This document shows positions 8,075 to 16,458 of a DNA stretch of 64,000 bases, one piece after another. The notes beneath the pieces were generated by a model, which did not search any database, was not told the origin of the DNA, and worked only from the letters and a program-made list of their open reading frames with translations. Every line of letters starts with the position of its first letter. Within the stretch, counting starts at the first letter, position 1. This DNA is from Cytobacillus gottheilii (GTDB taxonomy: Bacteria; Bacillota; Bacilli; Bacillales; Cytobacillaceae). The position numbers and the translations under genes are program-made. The stretch lies in assembly GCF_001636345.1 (NCBI RefSeq), contig NZ_KV440945.1, forward strand, positions 739,340-803,339, given 5' to 3'.

Positions 8075-9127
8075 ATGCGCGTAACACAATCCATGCTCTC
8101 AGCCAACTCGCTGCGGCATATACAAAACAGCTATAAAAACCTAGGTAAGCTTGAAGAGCAGCTTACAACTGGTAAAAAAGTAAGCCGCCCTTCAGACGAC
8201 CCTGTTGTCGCTATGAAAGGCATGCGCTACCGCTCTCAAGTAGTTGAAGTCGAGCAGTTTAACCGTAATCTTTCAGAAGTGTATAACTGGATGGATAATG
8301 GGGATGCGGCTTTGGATGAAGTAAATTCTGTGATGCAGAGGATTCGGGAGCTGACTAGTCAAGCGTCTAATGATTCTTATGAAACATCTCAGCGTCAGGC
8401 GATTGCAAGTGAAGTGAAGCAGCTTCGTGATCACCTTGAATCTATTGCTAATACAAAAGTTAATAATAAGTATATCTTTAATGGTTCTGATACATCCGGT
8501 AAACCGGTTGATTTAAGTAAGGTTGATCAAGAAATCGATATAGCAACAATCAATGAAGGTAACGCAAAAGATTACACGCTTTTTGCGGAAGATGGTACAC
8601 AGCTTCTTTGGAATGATACTAGCGGAGCATTCATTGACTCTAAGGGATCAAAGGTAGAAGTTCCAGTTACAGGCGAGTACGTGGCAAAGGAAGTTGGAGC
8701 TGTTTCGGTGAACCAAAGAGATGTTGATATTGAAGTAACAAAAGGTGTTAATCTGAATGTTAACATTACACCTCAAAATGTATTTTCTTTAGATTTCTTT
8801 TCGGACATAGGTAAACTTGTTACTGCATTAGAATCTCCTGAAACAAAGGGTGAGGATCTTAGTAATTTTCTTGGAGTTCTTGATGGCCATGTAGATAATA
8901 TCATTTCAGAACGAGCTGAGCTTGGAGCCCGGTATAACAGAGTTGAAATGGTAGAAAGCAGACTATCATCCCAGGAGATCATTGCAAAGTCCACTATGTC
9001 AGAAAATGAAGATATTGACGCAGAAAAGACCATCATTGAACTGACATCACAAGAAACGTTACATCGTGCCTCTTTAGCGGTTGGCTCGCGAATTATACAG
9101 CCTTCTTTAATTGACTTTTTACGTTAA
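8075..9127 (+). CDS. flgL: Hook-filament junction protein FlgL (HAP3)
   Basis: Flagellin-like junction protein. The N terminus is typical (MRVTQSMLSANSLRHIQNSY, LEEQLTTGKKVSRPSDDP) and the C terminus has the coiled, flagellin-like segment with IIQPSLIDFLR at the end. At 350 residues it exceeds the about 298 of B. subtilis FlgL; the surplus is in the exposed central domain around residues 150-230. AAGGAGG precedes the ATG, 12 bp after flgK. A short AT-rich gap separates it from the next gene. Confidence 0.95.
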   Translation: MRVTQSMLSANSLRHIQNSYKNLGKLEEQLTTGKKVSRPSDDPVVAMKGMRYRSQVVEVEQFNRNLSEVYNWMDNGDAALDEVNSVMQRIRELTSQASNDSYETSQRQAIASEVKQLRDHLESIANTKVNNKYIFNGSDTSGKPVDLSKVDQEIDIATINEGNAKDYTLFAEDGTQLLWNDTSGAFIDSKGSKVEVPVTGEYVAKEVGAVSVNQRDVDIEVTKGVNLNVNITPQNVFSLDFFSDIGKLVTALESPETKGEDLSNFLGVLDGHVDNIISERAELGARYNRVEMVESRLSSQEIIAKSTMSENEDIDAEKTIIELTSQETLHRASLAVGSRIIQPSLIDFLR

Positions 9128-9181
9128 GCTATCAAATCTTGATAGCTTTTCTTTCTATTTTTAGATAAAAGTGGTGAAACT

Positions 9182-9760
9182 ATGAACATGCCTTCTTTGC
9201 AGGTGCATCAAATAAGTGCACAATTAGGTATTAATATTTATCAGCCGACAATGAAAATGCAGCAGCCTCAAGCAGATATGCGCATTGAACAGCCTGCTGC
9301 TACATTAGAAATCAACTATAAAAAGTCTAAGCTGAATATTGATCAAACAGAAGCATTTGCGGATATTGATCAGAAAAGCGCTGCAAGAAGAACACGAGAG
9401 TGGGCAGAGCAAGGGAAACAAATGCTCGCACAAGGTGTGGCAAGAAGAGCGCGTGAAGGAGATCAAATGATGATGATTGAGAATGGCAGCGATGCTATTG
9501 CTCGGATCTCTAAGCAAAATACTAGCCCTCCTCTGAAAGAAATAGGGCTCGGTTTTTTGCCGAAAACACCATTTCGAGTAAAGATCGATTATGATCCAGG
9601 AAACGTCGATGTAAACTTTACTTCATCTAAGCCAAGAATCGATGTTACAGCAAATAAACCAATCATGCAGCATGAAAATTGGAAAGCAGATCCTTATCTA
9701 AGACAAAAAGATTCATTTGAAATTGAAGTCGTTAACTTCCGCATGGACCAGTATGTTTAA
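9182..9760 (+). CDS. yviE: YviE-like DUF6470 protein
   Basis: Protein of the DUF6470 family that lies between flgL and fliW in bacilli; function unknown. The N-terminal 60 residues hold degenerate repeats around DI-Q-P/A-I motifs (QQPQADMRIEQPAATLEINY), and the C terminus has further beta-type repeats (VDVNFTSSKPRIDVTANKP). No signal peptide or membrane segment is visible. The stop codon is just before the fliW ribosome binding site, so the two are co-transcribed. Confidence 0.87.
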   Translation: MNMPSLQVHQISAQLGINIYQPTMKMQQPQADMRIEQPAATLEINYKKSKLNIDQTEAFADIDQKSAARRTREWAEQGKQMLAQGVARRAREGDQMMMIENGSDAIARISKQNTSPPLKEIGLGFLPKTPFRVKIDYDPGNVDVNFTSSKPRIDVTANKPIMQHENWKADPYLRQKDSFEIEVVNFRMDQYV

Positions 9761-9772
9761 GAGGTGAAAAAG

Positions 9773-10216
9773 ATGAAATTAGCCACGAAATATCAAGGAG
9801 AACAAGAAATTGATGAAAAACACGTTATTAATTTTAAGAATGGGATCCCTGGGTTTCAGGATGAAACAGAATTTGCCTTGCTGCCATTTTTAAATGAATT
9901 ACCTTATTTTATACTGCAATCAACACAAACTCCAGAACTAGCCTTTGTGGTTGTGGATCCATATCCTTTTTTTCCGGAATATCAATATGAGCTTCCAGCA
10001 GCAATGATTGAATCCTTAAAAATAGAAAGTCACGAAAATGTTGCAACTTTTGTCATACTAACATTAAAAGAACCATTTTCAGCTTCTACTGCCAATTTAA
10101 AAGGCCCAGTGGTTATTAATGTGAAAGAGAAAGAGGGTAAACAGCTTATCCTAAATGAATCAACTTATGAGACCAAACATCCTCTTTTCCAAGCTGATCC
10201 TAAGGGGGATTTCTGA
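9773..10216 (+). CDS. fliW: Flagellar assembly factor FliW
   Basis: FliW binds flagellin (Hag) or CsrA alternately: free FliW sequesters CsrA and so relieves translational repression of hag. The 147-aa protein shows the family opening [20 protein letters not shown] and the [20 protein letters not shown] segment near its C terminus. ATG 9773 is preferred over the upstream GTG 9764 because GAGGTG sits six bases before it. Its stop overlaps the csrA start (TGATG), giving tight coupling of the antagonist pair. Confidence 0.96.
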   Translation: MKLATKYQGEQEIDEKHVINFKNGIPGFQDETEFALLPFLNELPYFILQSTQTPELAFVVVDPYPFFPEYQYELPAAMIESLKIESHENVATFVILTLKEPFSASTANLKGPVVINVKEKEGKQLILNESTYETKHPLFQADPKGDF

Positions 10217-10437
10217 TGTTAGTGCTGACTAGAAAAAAGAATGAATCAATTATCATCAATGACACAATCGAACTTACAATCCTAGCGATTGATGGCGACC
10301 AAATCAAACTCGGTATAAATGCGCCAAGAGAAGTCGACATACACAGAAAAGAAGTCTATCTGCAAATTCAAAAAGCAAACAGTGAAGCTTCCAATCTTCC
10401 TGCAAATTTGCTTGAGCTTTTGAAAAATAAAAAATAA
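10216..10437 (+). CDS. csrA: Carbon storage/translation regulator CsrA
   Basis: Homodimeric RNA-binding protein that represses hag translation in Bacillus. The sequence begins [20 protein letters not shown], the canonical beta-1/beta-2 RNA-binding region, and continues with [19 protein letters not shown]. It is 73 aa, close to the B. subtilis length. It overlaps fliW by one base and lies about 140 bp upstream of its target gene hag. Confidence 0.97.
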   Translation: MLVLTRKKNESIIINDTIELTILAIDGDQIKLGINAPREVDIHRKEVYLQIQKANSEASNLPANLLELLKNKK

Positions 10438-10454
10438 AAAAGTAAAAATAACTC

Positions 10455-10481
10455 TAAAACTATTAAACAATATGCCGATAT
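10455..10481 (+). promoter_or_regulatory. SigD promoter of hag
   Basis: TAAA (10455-10458), 15 bp and GCCGATAT (10474-10481) match the SigD consensus perfectly. The predicted transcript starts near 10489 and has a leader of about 90 nt. Confidence 0.95.
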
Positions 10482-10491
10482 AATTTATAGA

Positions 10492-10571
10492 AGCTGAAGG
10501 GACGGCCGCTCTTCAGCCAAGCTAAACTAAAACTACCACATGGATGTGGGACACTCAAAATCAGGGAGGAA
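10492..10571 (+). promoter_or_regulatory. hag leader with CsrA binding sites
   Basis: GCTGAAG (10493-10499) can pair with CTTCAGC (10511-10517). Downstream, CCACA-TGGA-TGTGG (10536-10549) is a 5-bp hairpin presenting GGA in its loop and matches the CsrA SELEX consensus (ACARGGAUGU) at nearly every position. The Shine-Dalgarno GGGAGGA (10564-10570) is a second GGA site. Two such sites, the second overlapping the SD, is the known B. subtilis arrangement. Confidence 0.8.
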
Positions 10572-10578
10572 ACAAACA

Positions 10579-11550
10579 ATGATTATCAACAACAATATTT
10601 CAGCATTAAACACTTACCGTCAAATGGGCGTAAATAACAATGCTGGTGCAAAAGCAATGGAAAAACTATCTTCAGGTCTTCGTATCAACCGTGCAGGAGA
10701 CGATGCTGCAGGTCTAGCGATTTCTGAAAAAATGCGTGCTCAAGTACGTGGATTAGACCAAGCTAGCCGTAACGCTCAAGACGGTATCTCTATGATTCAA
10801 ACTGCTGAGGGTGCTCTTGGAGAAACTCACAACATTCTACAACGTATGCGTGAACTTGCTACACAAGCAGCAAACGACACAAACGTAACTGTAGACCGTA
10901 ACGAGATCCAAAAAGAAATCAACCAGCTTACTTCTGAAATCAACCGTATTTCAAATACAACTGAGTTTAACACTCAGAAATTGCTAAGTGGTGGCGCTGG
11001 AACTGCTAATGGTGGAACTGGTACATCATTTACTGCAACTTTCCAAATTGGTGCTAACCAAGGCCAAAGCATGGAAATTGAAATTATGAACATGAGTGCA
11101 GCTGCTTTAGGATTAGAAGGAGATAAAGGTGCTGATGCAACAGTTGGTACTTCTGTTGAGGCTTTAACAGAGAATGATACTGTAGCGGGTGCAAAGTTCA
11201 GTGGTAATGGTGTTACTAACGGCACTAGCAGTGCTAAAACAGCTTCTGCATTAAGCGTTCAAAGCCATGATGATGCAACTGCAGCAATCAAAGTAATCAA
11301 CAACGCAATTGAAACAGTTTCTGCACAGCGTTCTGATCTTGGTTCATTCCAAAACCGTTTAGAGCACACTATTTCTAACCTAAACAACTCTTCTGAAAAC
11401 CTATCTGCAGCTGAATCTCGTATTCGTGACGTAGACATGGCTAAAGAGGTAATGGAAATGACTCGTGCAAACATCTTAGGACAAGCTTCACAAGCTATGC
11501 TTGCTCAAGCAAACCAAAAACCTCAATCAGTACTACAATTATTAGGATAA
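10579..11550 (+). CDS. hag: Flagellin Hag
   Basis: Major filament subunit. The conserved N-terminal D0/D1 region (MIINNNISALNTYRQM, SSGLRINRAGDDAAGLAIS) and C-terminal region (AAESRIRDVDMAKEVMEMTR, ending QSVLQLLG) are intact. The central 80 residues (about 145-225) are a short, Thr/Ser/Gly/Ala-rich variable domain, a plausible O-glycosylation surface given the adjacent gene cluster. The protein is 323 aa. ATG 10579 follows GGGAGGA; an upstream in-frame ATG at 10540 lies inside the CsrA hairpin and is not the start. Confidence 0.97.
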   Translation: MIINNNISALNTYRQMGVNNNAGAKAMEKLSSGLRINRAGDDAAGLAISEKMRAQVRGLDQASRNAQDGISMIQTAEGALGETHNILQRMRELATQAANDTNVTVDRNEIQKEINQLTSEINRISNTTEFNTQKLLSGGAGTANGGTGTSFTATFQIGANQGQSMEIEIMNMSAAALGLEGDKGADATVGTSVEALTENDTVAGAKFSGNGVTNGTSSAKTASALSVQSHDDATAAIKVINNAIETVSAQRSDLGSFQNRLEHTISNLNNSSENLSAAESRIRDVDMAKEVMEMTRANILGQASQAMLAQANQKPQSVLQLLG

Positions 11551-11567
11551 TTTTCAATGAAAAGACG

Positions 11568-11600
11568 AGAAGACCTTGGATATTCAAGGTCTTCTTTTTT
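11568..11600 (+). terminator. Terminator of hag
   Basis: AGAAGACCTTG (11568-11578) and CAAGGTCTTCT (11585-11595) form a perfect 11-bp stem followed by T residues. Confidence 0.95.
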
Positions 11601-11704
11601 GTGTATTTTATTTTATGGATCCCCACATAATAAATGAAAGATTCTCTAAATTTCCTATAAAATAACTCTCTAGGTCCTTATAGCTATTCCTTTATAGAGA
11701 TTGT

Positions 11705-11730
11705 TAACATTTGTAGAAGAATGTCGATAT
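11705..11730 (+). promoter_or_regulatory. Probable SigD promoter of the glycosylation cluster
   Basis: TAAC (11705-11708), 14 bp and GTCGATAT (11723-11730) differ from the SigD consensus at one base in each element. It lies 32 bp before the first gene after hag and could drive the long downstream cluster. Confidence 0.6.
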
Positions 11731-11761
11731 AAAACATATTGAAGAATCGGAGGAGTTAATT

Positions 11762-12349
11762 ATGAAATTATTCGCCATGAATATGGAATTTACTTTTGAG
11801 AATAGTGAAATAGGCACAACAAAACTTATAGAGAAAATCAACGAACTCATAGCTGATAGCGATCAATTTTTTAGTCACTTAAATATAGATGGTAATGAAA
11901 TTTATTCGGAACATATTGATTATATCTTGGACAACATATCTGAAATTAAAGAAATCACTCTAAAATTAAGCACGGTTGAAGAATTTGTCTCAAACCTGCT
12001 GGTATCTTTATACGATTATACTAATGGAGGAATTCCAGAAATAAAAAAAATGGTTGAAGAGTTATATCAAGACCCAACAGATCAAACATGGGAAACGTTA
12101 ACCCTTCTATTAGAAGGTATTGGATGGATTTATCAGACAGTCAAAAGTATTGATGGTATAGAACATAATATAGTAGGCTGGGAAGAAGTTTTAAAGAGTA
12201 TCGCGACTTTCGATACAGAGTTGCCTAATTTAATGGAAGCGATGGAAAATAAAGACTCAACTCTTATTGCAGATATTATTTTATACGAGATTTTACCACA
12301 ATTTGAAATAATTAACGGAGAAACAGAGAGGAACTTTGAAGTAAAATGA
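11762..12349 (+). CDS. Unknown 195-aa acidic protein, first gene after hag
   Basis: I cannot assign a family. The protein is strongly acidic, lacks signal peptide and transmembrane segments, and reads as predominantly helical (for example residues 20-60 and 140-190). GGAGGAG lies six bases before ATG 11762. A SigD-like promoter precedes it and the pseB-like gene starts 22 bp after it, so it is probably the first gene of the flagellin-modification transcription unit. A role as an assembly or glycosylation accessory factor is inference from context only. Confidence 0.75.
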   Translation: MKLFAMNMEFTFENSEIGTTKLIEKINELIADSDQFFSHLNIDGNEIYSEHIDYILDNISEIKEITLKLSTVEEFVSNLLVSLYDYTNGGIPEIKKMVEELYQDPTDQTWETLTLLLEGIGWIYQTVKSIDGIEHNIVGWEEVLKSIATFDTELPNLMEAMENKDSTLIADIILYEILPQFEIINGETERNFEVK

Positions 12350-12371
12350 AACTAACGAAGTGGGTATTTTG

Positions 12372-13385
12372 ATGCAAAAAACAATGTATACGAATAAAAA
12401 AATCCTTATTATTGGCGGTACCGGGACTATAGGTCAGTATTTAACAAAAGAATTGCTTTTGCAAGGTCCAAATGTTATCCGAATTTTTAGCAGAGATGAA
12501 TATAAACAATTTGAGATGCAGCAAGAATTACAGGAACATCAAAATATCCGGTATTTAATAGGTGATATAAGAGATGAGAAAAGGCTCTCTCGTGCAATGG
12601 AGGATATTGATTATGTTTTCCATCTTGCTGCTATGAAACATGTTCCAGCTTGTGAATATAACCCATTTGAAGCAGTCCAAACTAATGTGTTAGGCACGCA
12701 AAATGTTATACAGGCTGCATTAGAAGCAGGTGTGAAGAAAGTATTATTTACTAGTACGGACAAAGCTATAGCTCCAACAAATACCTATGGAGCAACTAAA
12801 TTAACGGCTGAAAAATTAATTTCTGCTACTGAATATCAAAAGGGACCAAAGGATACAGTTTTTTGTTCTGTAAGATTTGGGAACGTAATGGGTTCACGTG
12901 GATCTGTTATTCCGCTTTTTATGAAGCAAATCCTAATTGACAAAAAAGTTAATGTCACAGATTTGGAAATGTTAAGGTACATGATGACCCCGTCGCAAGC
13001 GATTTCTCTTATTTTAAAAGCAAATGAGATGGCTTTTGGAGGAGAAGTATTTGTTTTAAAAATGCCTGTCATAAAATTGAAGGATTTAGTAGAGGTTTTA
13101 ATTGAGGGAGTTAGCAAGAAACATAATCTGAATGACAAAGTGCAAATTAAAGAAATTGGTCTTCGTCCTGGGGAAAAAATGTATGAACAGTTAATGACTG
13201 AAGATGAGGCGAAGATAGCGTTAGAGACAGAAGAACTATTTATATTGCTACCTTCATTTGGAGGTAAAGGACCTAACTATAGAACATTAAAAAAATATAA
13301 TGGTGAACCTCCATCTCCTTTTAATGAAGCTACAATTAAAAAGGATACTTTAAGACAGTGGCTGCTGAAAGAGGAGCTATTTTAA
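12372..13385 (+). CDS. pseB: UDP-GlcNAc 4,6-dehydratase, PseB-like
   Basis: Short-chain dehydrogenase/reductase of the FlaA1/PseB type, which converts UDP-GlcNAc to a 4-keto-6-deoxy sugar, the first step to pseudaminic acid. The NAD(P) site GGTGTIGQYLTKELL is near residue 12. The 4,6-dehydratase hallmark TSTDKA is near 125, followed by the catalytic pair in YGATK. FGNVMGSRGSVIPLF is typical of this subfamily. It is 337 aa. ATG 12372 is used because GAAGTGGG lies seven bases upstream; the GTG 12360 is inside that site. It lies far from the other pse genes, at the opposite end of the cluster. Confidence 0.87.
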   Translation: MQKTMYTNKKILIIGGTGTIGQYLTKELLLQGPNVIRIFSRDEYKQFEMQQELQEHQNIRYLIGDIRDEKRLSRAMEDIDYVFHLAAMKHVPACEYNPFEAVQTNVLGTQNVIQAALEAGVKKVLFTSTDKAIAPTNTYGATKLTAEKLISATEYQKGPKDTVFCSVRFGNVMGSRGSVIPLFMKQILIDKKVNVTDLEMLRYMMTPSQAISLILKANEMAFGGEVFVLKMPVIKLKDLVEVLIEGVSKKHNLNDKVQIKEIGLRPGEKMYEQLMTEDEAKIALETEELFILLPSFGGKGPNYRTLKKYNGEPPSPFNEATIKKDTLRQWLLKEELF

Positions 13386-13423
13386 ATGAAATTGCAAGAA
13401 ATAACGGAACGGGGTGAATGTGT

Positions 13424-16400
13424 ATGTATAAAGAAAGTTTAAACTACCTTAAATTACATTATCCAAGTGTTTTAAATATAGTAAAGAATGAATTTTTAGG
13501 TAATGACCTATTAGAGCCAATAATAGAAGAAACAAGAAGTCATGAATTAACGATAAAAGCTGTTACTCAAAATCAATCCATATACATTCATAGTAAGTAT
13601 AACCCGTTAAAGGAAGCGGAAAGGATAATTCAAAATTATTCTAGTAACATTAGCAATGATACTCATGTCATGTTTTATGGGATTGGGCTTGGTTATCAGA
13701 TTGAATACTTTACAAAAGTTTTTCCTGATACTAAATTTTCTATCTATGAACCGAGTATTACTTTGTTTAAAGAGTTATTAAATAATCGTATTTTTCCCAA
13801 TTTTAATACACGTAATTTGGAAAAAATCTATTTAGAAAAAAATGCCAACTCCTTAGAAGGATATTTAAACGATTTCTCTTCATCAATATTCGGGGATGTT
13901 GTTTTGATTCCCTTGCCTAGTTATGAAAAAATATTTCCCAATCAATTTAGCAGTTTTGCAAAGAGGATAAAAATTGCTATAGAAGCAAGAGTTTATAACC
14001 TTGGTGTAGATTATCATTTTGCTAGGAGATGGACTCTAAATTCTTTAATGAATTTACCAACAACATTAAGTACTCCAAATTTTATTGAAGAGAAAAAAGA
14101 TTATTTTAAGGACAAACCTGTATTAATTGTTTCAGCTGGTCCTTCATTACAAGATGAATATGATAACTTAAGATATATCAAAGAGAAGGGCTTAGCTTAT
14201 ATTTTTGCAGTAGGTTCGGCGAACAAAGCACTAATTGCAAATGATATCCTGCCAGATGCAGTATTAACATATGATCCACAAGAGCATAACTTTTCTGTTT
14301 TTAGTGTTTTTGAGAAAGAAGGAATTACTTCTGTACCAATGATATACGGTACTAGTGTTGGTTATGAGACAATTCAAAGATACCCTGGCCCTAAATTTCA
14401 TTTTATAACATCACAGGACACAGTGTCTCCTTTTTATCTTGAGAATAAAAACAATAGTTATATAATAAATGATGCCTTTTCAATTGCAATTGTCACTATT
14501 GATATCCTATCAAGGTTAGAAGTAGGAATGATCATTTTAGTTGGGCAAAACCTCGCCTTTAAGGACAATTTATTCTATTCCAAAGATATTAACCGTGGGA
14601 GAAACAAAAATGCTGAAATTCAAAAAAAAGATATTATTGACTTAGTTGAAGTTGAGGATGTCTTTGGGAACAAAATAAACTCAAATTCTGCATTTAACCA
14701 AATGCGTTTTCTAATGCAGCAGTATATAGGAAAAAACAAGCATGTAGAGTTTATTAATACCACAAATGGTGGAGCAAAAATTGAAGGAGCTCCCTTCCAG
14801 CAACTAGAAGATGTAATAAATAGTAGACTACAAACTAAGGTTGTCTTAAAAGAAGCATTTTCTAACAACGTAATTGATTCAGGTCTTAAATACGTCACTG
14901 ATAAAGTAAGAAAAATGCACAATTCAATGAGGGATTTTGTTAAGCTAATTATCGAAATCGATGACCAGATAAATACGTTAGAAGAAGTAGTATTAAATAA
15001 TAGATTGACTAAGATTCAATCAGTTTATGTGAATTTTGATAAAAAGATTAGTAAGCTTCTAGAAAATGAATTTTATAATGTCTATATAAGACCAATTACT
15101 AGGGTACAATTTGAATTACTAGAGAAAAGTATACAAAAGGTTAAAAACGAAGAAAATCCGAAAGTTAAAGCTATACAGATTAAGAATTTATTTGGAGCAT
15201 ATTTGGATATATGTAAGCAAACATATAATGATCTTGCACCGACAATAAAGAACTATGTTCATAAGTATATTGAAAACAAAGATAAATACAAGGAATATAG
15301 AAGATACGAGAGTGATTCAGTAGAATTTCACTATACTGGGAATTGGTTGAAGCAAGAAACTAATCTTAAAAATAATAAATTCAAAGATCATACCGTCTAT
15401 CGTTGTATGAAGACAACAAATAAAAATGAAGAAATAAAATTCAAATTCAGAGGTTCATTTATAAGAATTATCGGTGGGAAACATATTAATAATTCTTCGA
15501 AAATATCTATAAAAATTGATGGGATTCCATATATCTTCTCATCAAGTGACAAACTATATGATGAATGTTTTGTAATGGATTATGAAAATGTTCTTTTTGA
15601 AAAGCGAAAGCTGTCTAACGATATACATGAGATTGAAATTACAAACCTAGATGATAATTTTTTTGTTTTTCAAGCTATTGAAATAGATTCGGATGGACGT
15701 TTAATGCATAAGGATGAGGCTCTGAACATAAAAGAAATGATGATCGGGCAAAGGATTAGATGTAATATAAAAGATCAGATTATAGATGGGGTTGCTTCAA
15801 TATCTAATATTGGCCAAGAAACTAAACCTCTAATATCTTATGAAAAACAAACACTCATAGGTGACTTTTATCTTATTAAATCTAACCAAGACATCTATGG
15901 AAATGACATATTTGTTAGTGACATTAGCCTTCCAGCAGTTAGATTAAAGTATAAATTAAATGATATATACGAAGAAATAGTTATAAATAAAATACCTATT
16001 ATATGTAATGAGAAAGAATCAATTGAAATCGTAAAAAGTAGTTCTTATTTTAAGGAAGGGAGATATCCTTGCCATCCTTTTCAAGCATTTAATAAGGATT
16101 TAACAGATCAATACCAGACGTGGGCAACTGAAAAGGGAGAAACAAGTGGTTGGATAGAATTTTCATTTCCAGAACCGACATTAATAAGTGTTTACACTAT
16201 ATCTCTTCAAAAACCACATTTAAATTATGATACAGCACTGCGAATGCCTCAAAATTGGGTGTTTCAAGCATGGGGTGGAGATAGTTGGATATTGTTAGAT
16301 GAGAGAGAAAATGTAACTGATTGGGTAATGTATGGACCAAAGAGATTTTTTGTGATTAACAATAAAAGTTTGTATAAAAAGTTTCGTATTAAGGTTATAA

Positions 16401-16453
16401 AAAATAATGGAGATCCTGAGTTTTTAGCTATTGGAGAAATAGAATATAATTAA
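13424..16453 (+). CDS. Maf-family flagellin glycosyltransferase with extra C-terminal modules
   Basis: Motility accessory factor (MAF_flag10/DUF115 type), the class that transfers nonulosonic acids to flagellin. Residues about 200-460 carry the core: the SAGPSL motif near 237, AVGSANKALI near 265 and DAVLTYDPQ near 283. At 1009 aa it is larger than usual Maf proteins. Residues about 625-760 look like a beta-sandwich module (HYTGNWLK, FKFRGSFIRIIGG), and the last 150 residues resemble an F5/8-type C (discoidin) galactose-binding domain (HPFQAF, SGWIEFSFPEPTLISVYTI). ATG 13424 follows GGGGTG by seven bases. Clearly A+T rich relative to the flagellar genes. Confidence 0.85.
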   Translation: MYKESLNYLKLHYPSVLNIVKNEFLGNDLLEPIIEETRSHELTIKAVTQNQSIYIHSKYNPLKEAERIIQNYSSNISNDTHVMFYGIGLGYQIEYFTKVFPDTKFSIYEPSITLFKELLNNRIFPNFNTRNLEKIYLEKNANSLEGYLNDFSSSIFGDVVLIPLPSYEKIFPNQFSSFAKRIKIAIEARVYNLGVDYHFARRWTLNSLMNLPTTLSTPNFIEEKKDYFKDKPVLIVSAGPSLQDEYDNLRYIKEKGLAYIFAVGSANKALIANDILPDAVLTYDPQEHNFSVFSVFEKEGITSVPMIYGTSVGYETIQRYPGPKFHFITSQDTVSPFYLENKNNSYIINDAFSIAIVTIDILSRLEVGMIILVGQNLAFKDNLFYSKDINRGRNKNAEIQKKDIIDLVEVEDVFGNKINSNSAFNQMRFLMQQYIGKNKHVEFINTTNGGAKIEGAPFQQLEDVINSRLQTKVVLKEAFSNNVIDSGLKYVTDKVRKMHNSMRDFVKLIIEIDDQINTLEEVVLNNRLTKIQSVYVNFDKKISKLLENEFYNVYIRPITRVQFELLEKSIQKVKNEENPKVKAIQIKNLFGAYLDICKQTYNDLAPTIKNYVHKYIENKDKYKEYRRYESDSVEFHYTGNWLKQETNLKNNKFKDHTVYRCMKTTNKNEEIKFKFRGSFIRIIGGKHINNSSKISIKIDGIPYIFSSSDKLYDECFVMDYENVLFEKRKLSNDIHEIEITNLDDNFFVFQAIEIDSDGRLMHKDEALNIKEMMIGQRIRCNIKDQIIDGVASISNIGQETKPLISYEKQTLIGDFYLIKSNQDIYGNDIFVSDISLPAVRLKYKLNDIYEEIVINKIPIICNEKESIEIVKSSSYFKEGRYPCHPFQAFNKDLTDQYQTWATEKGETSGWIEFSFPEPTLISVYTISLQKPHLNYDTALRMPQNWVFQAWGGDSWILLDERENVTDWVMYGPKRFFVINNKSLYKKFRIKVIKNNGDPEFLAIGEIEYN

Positions 16454-16458
16454 AAGAA

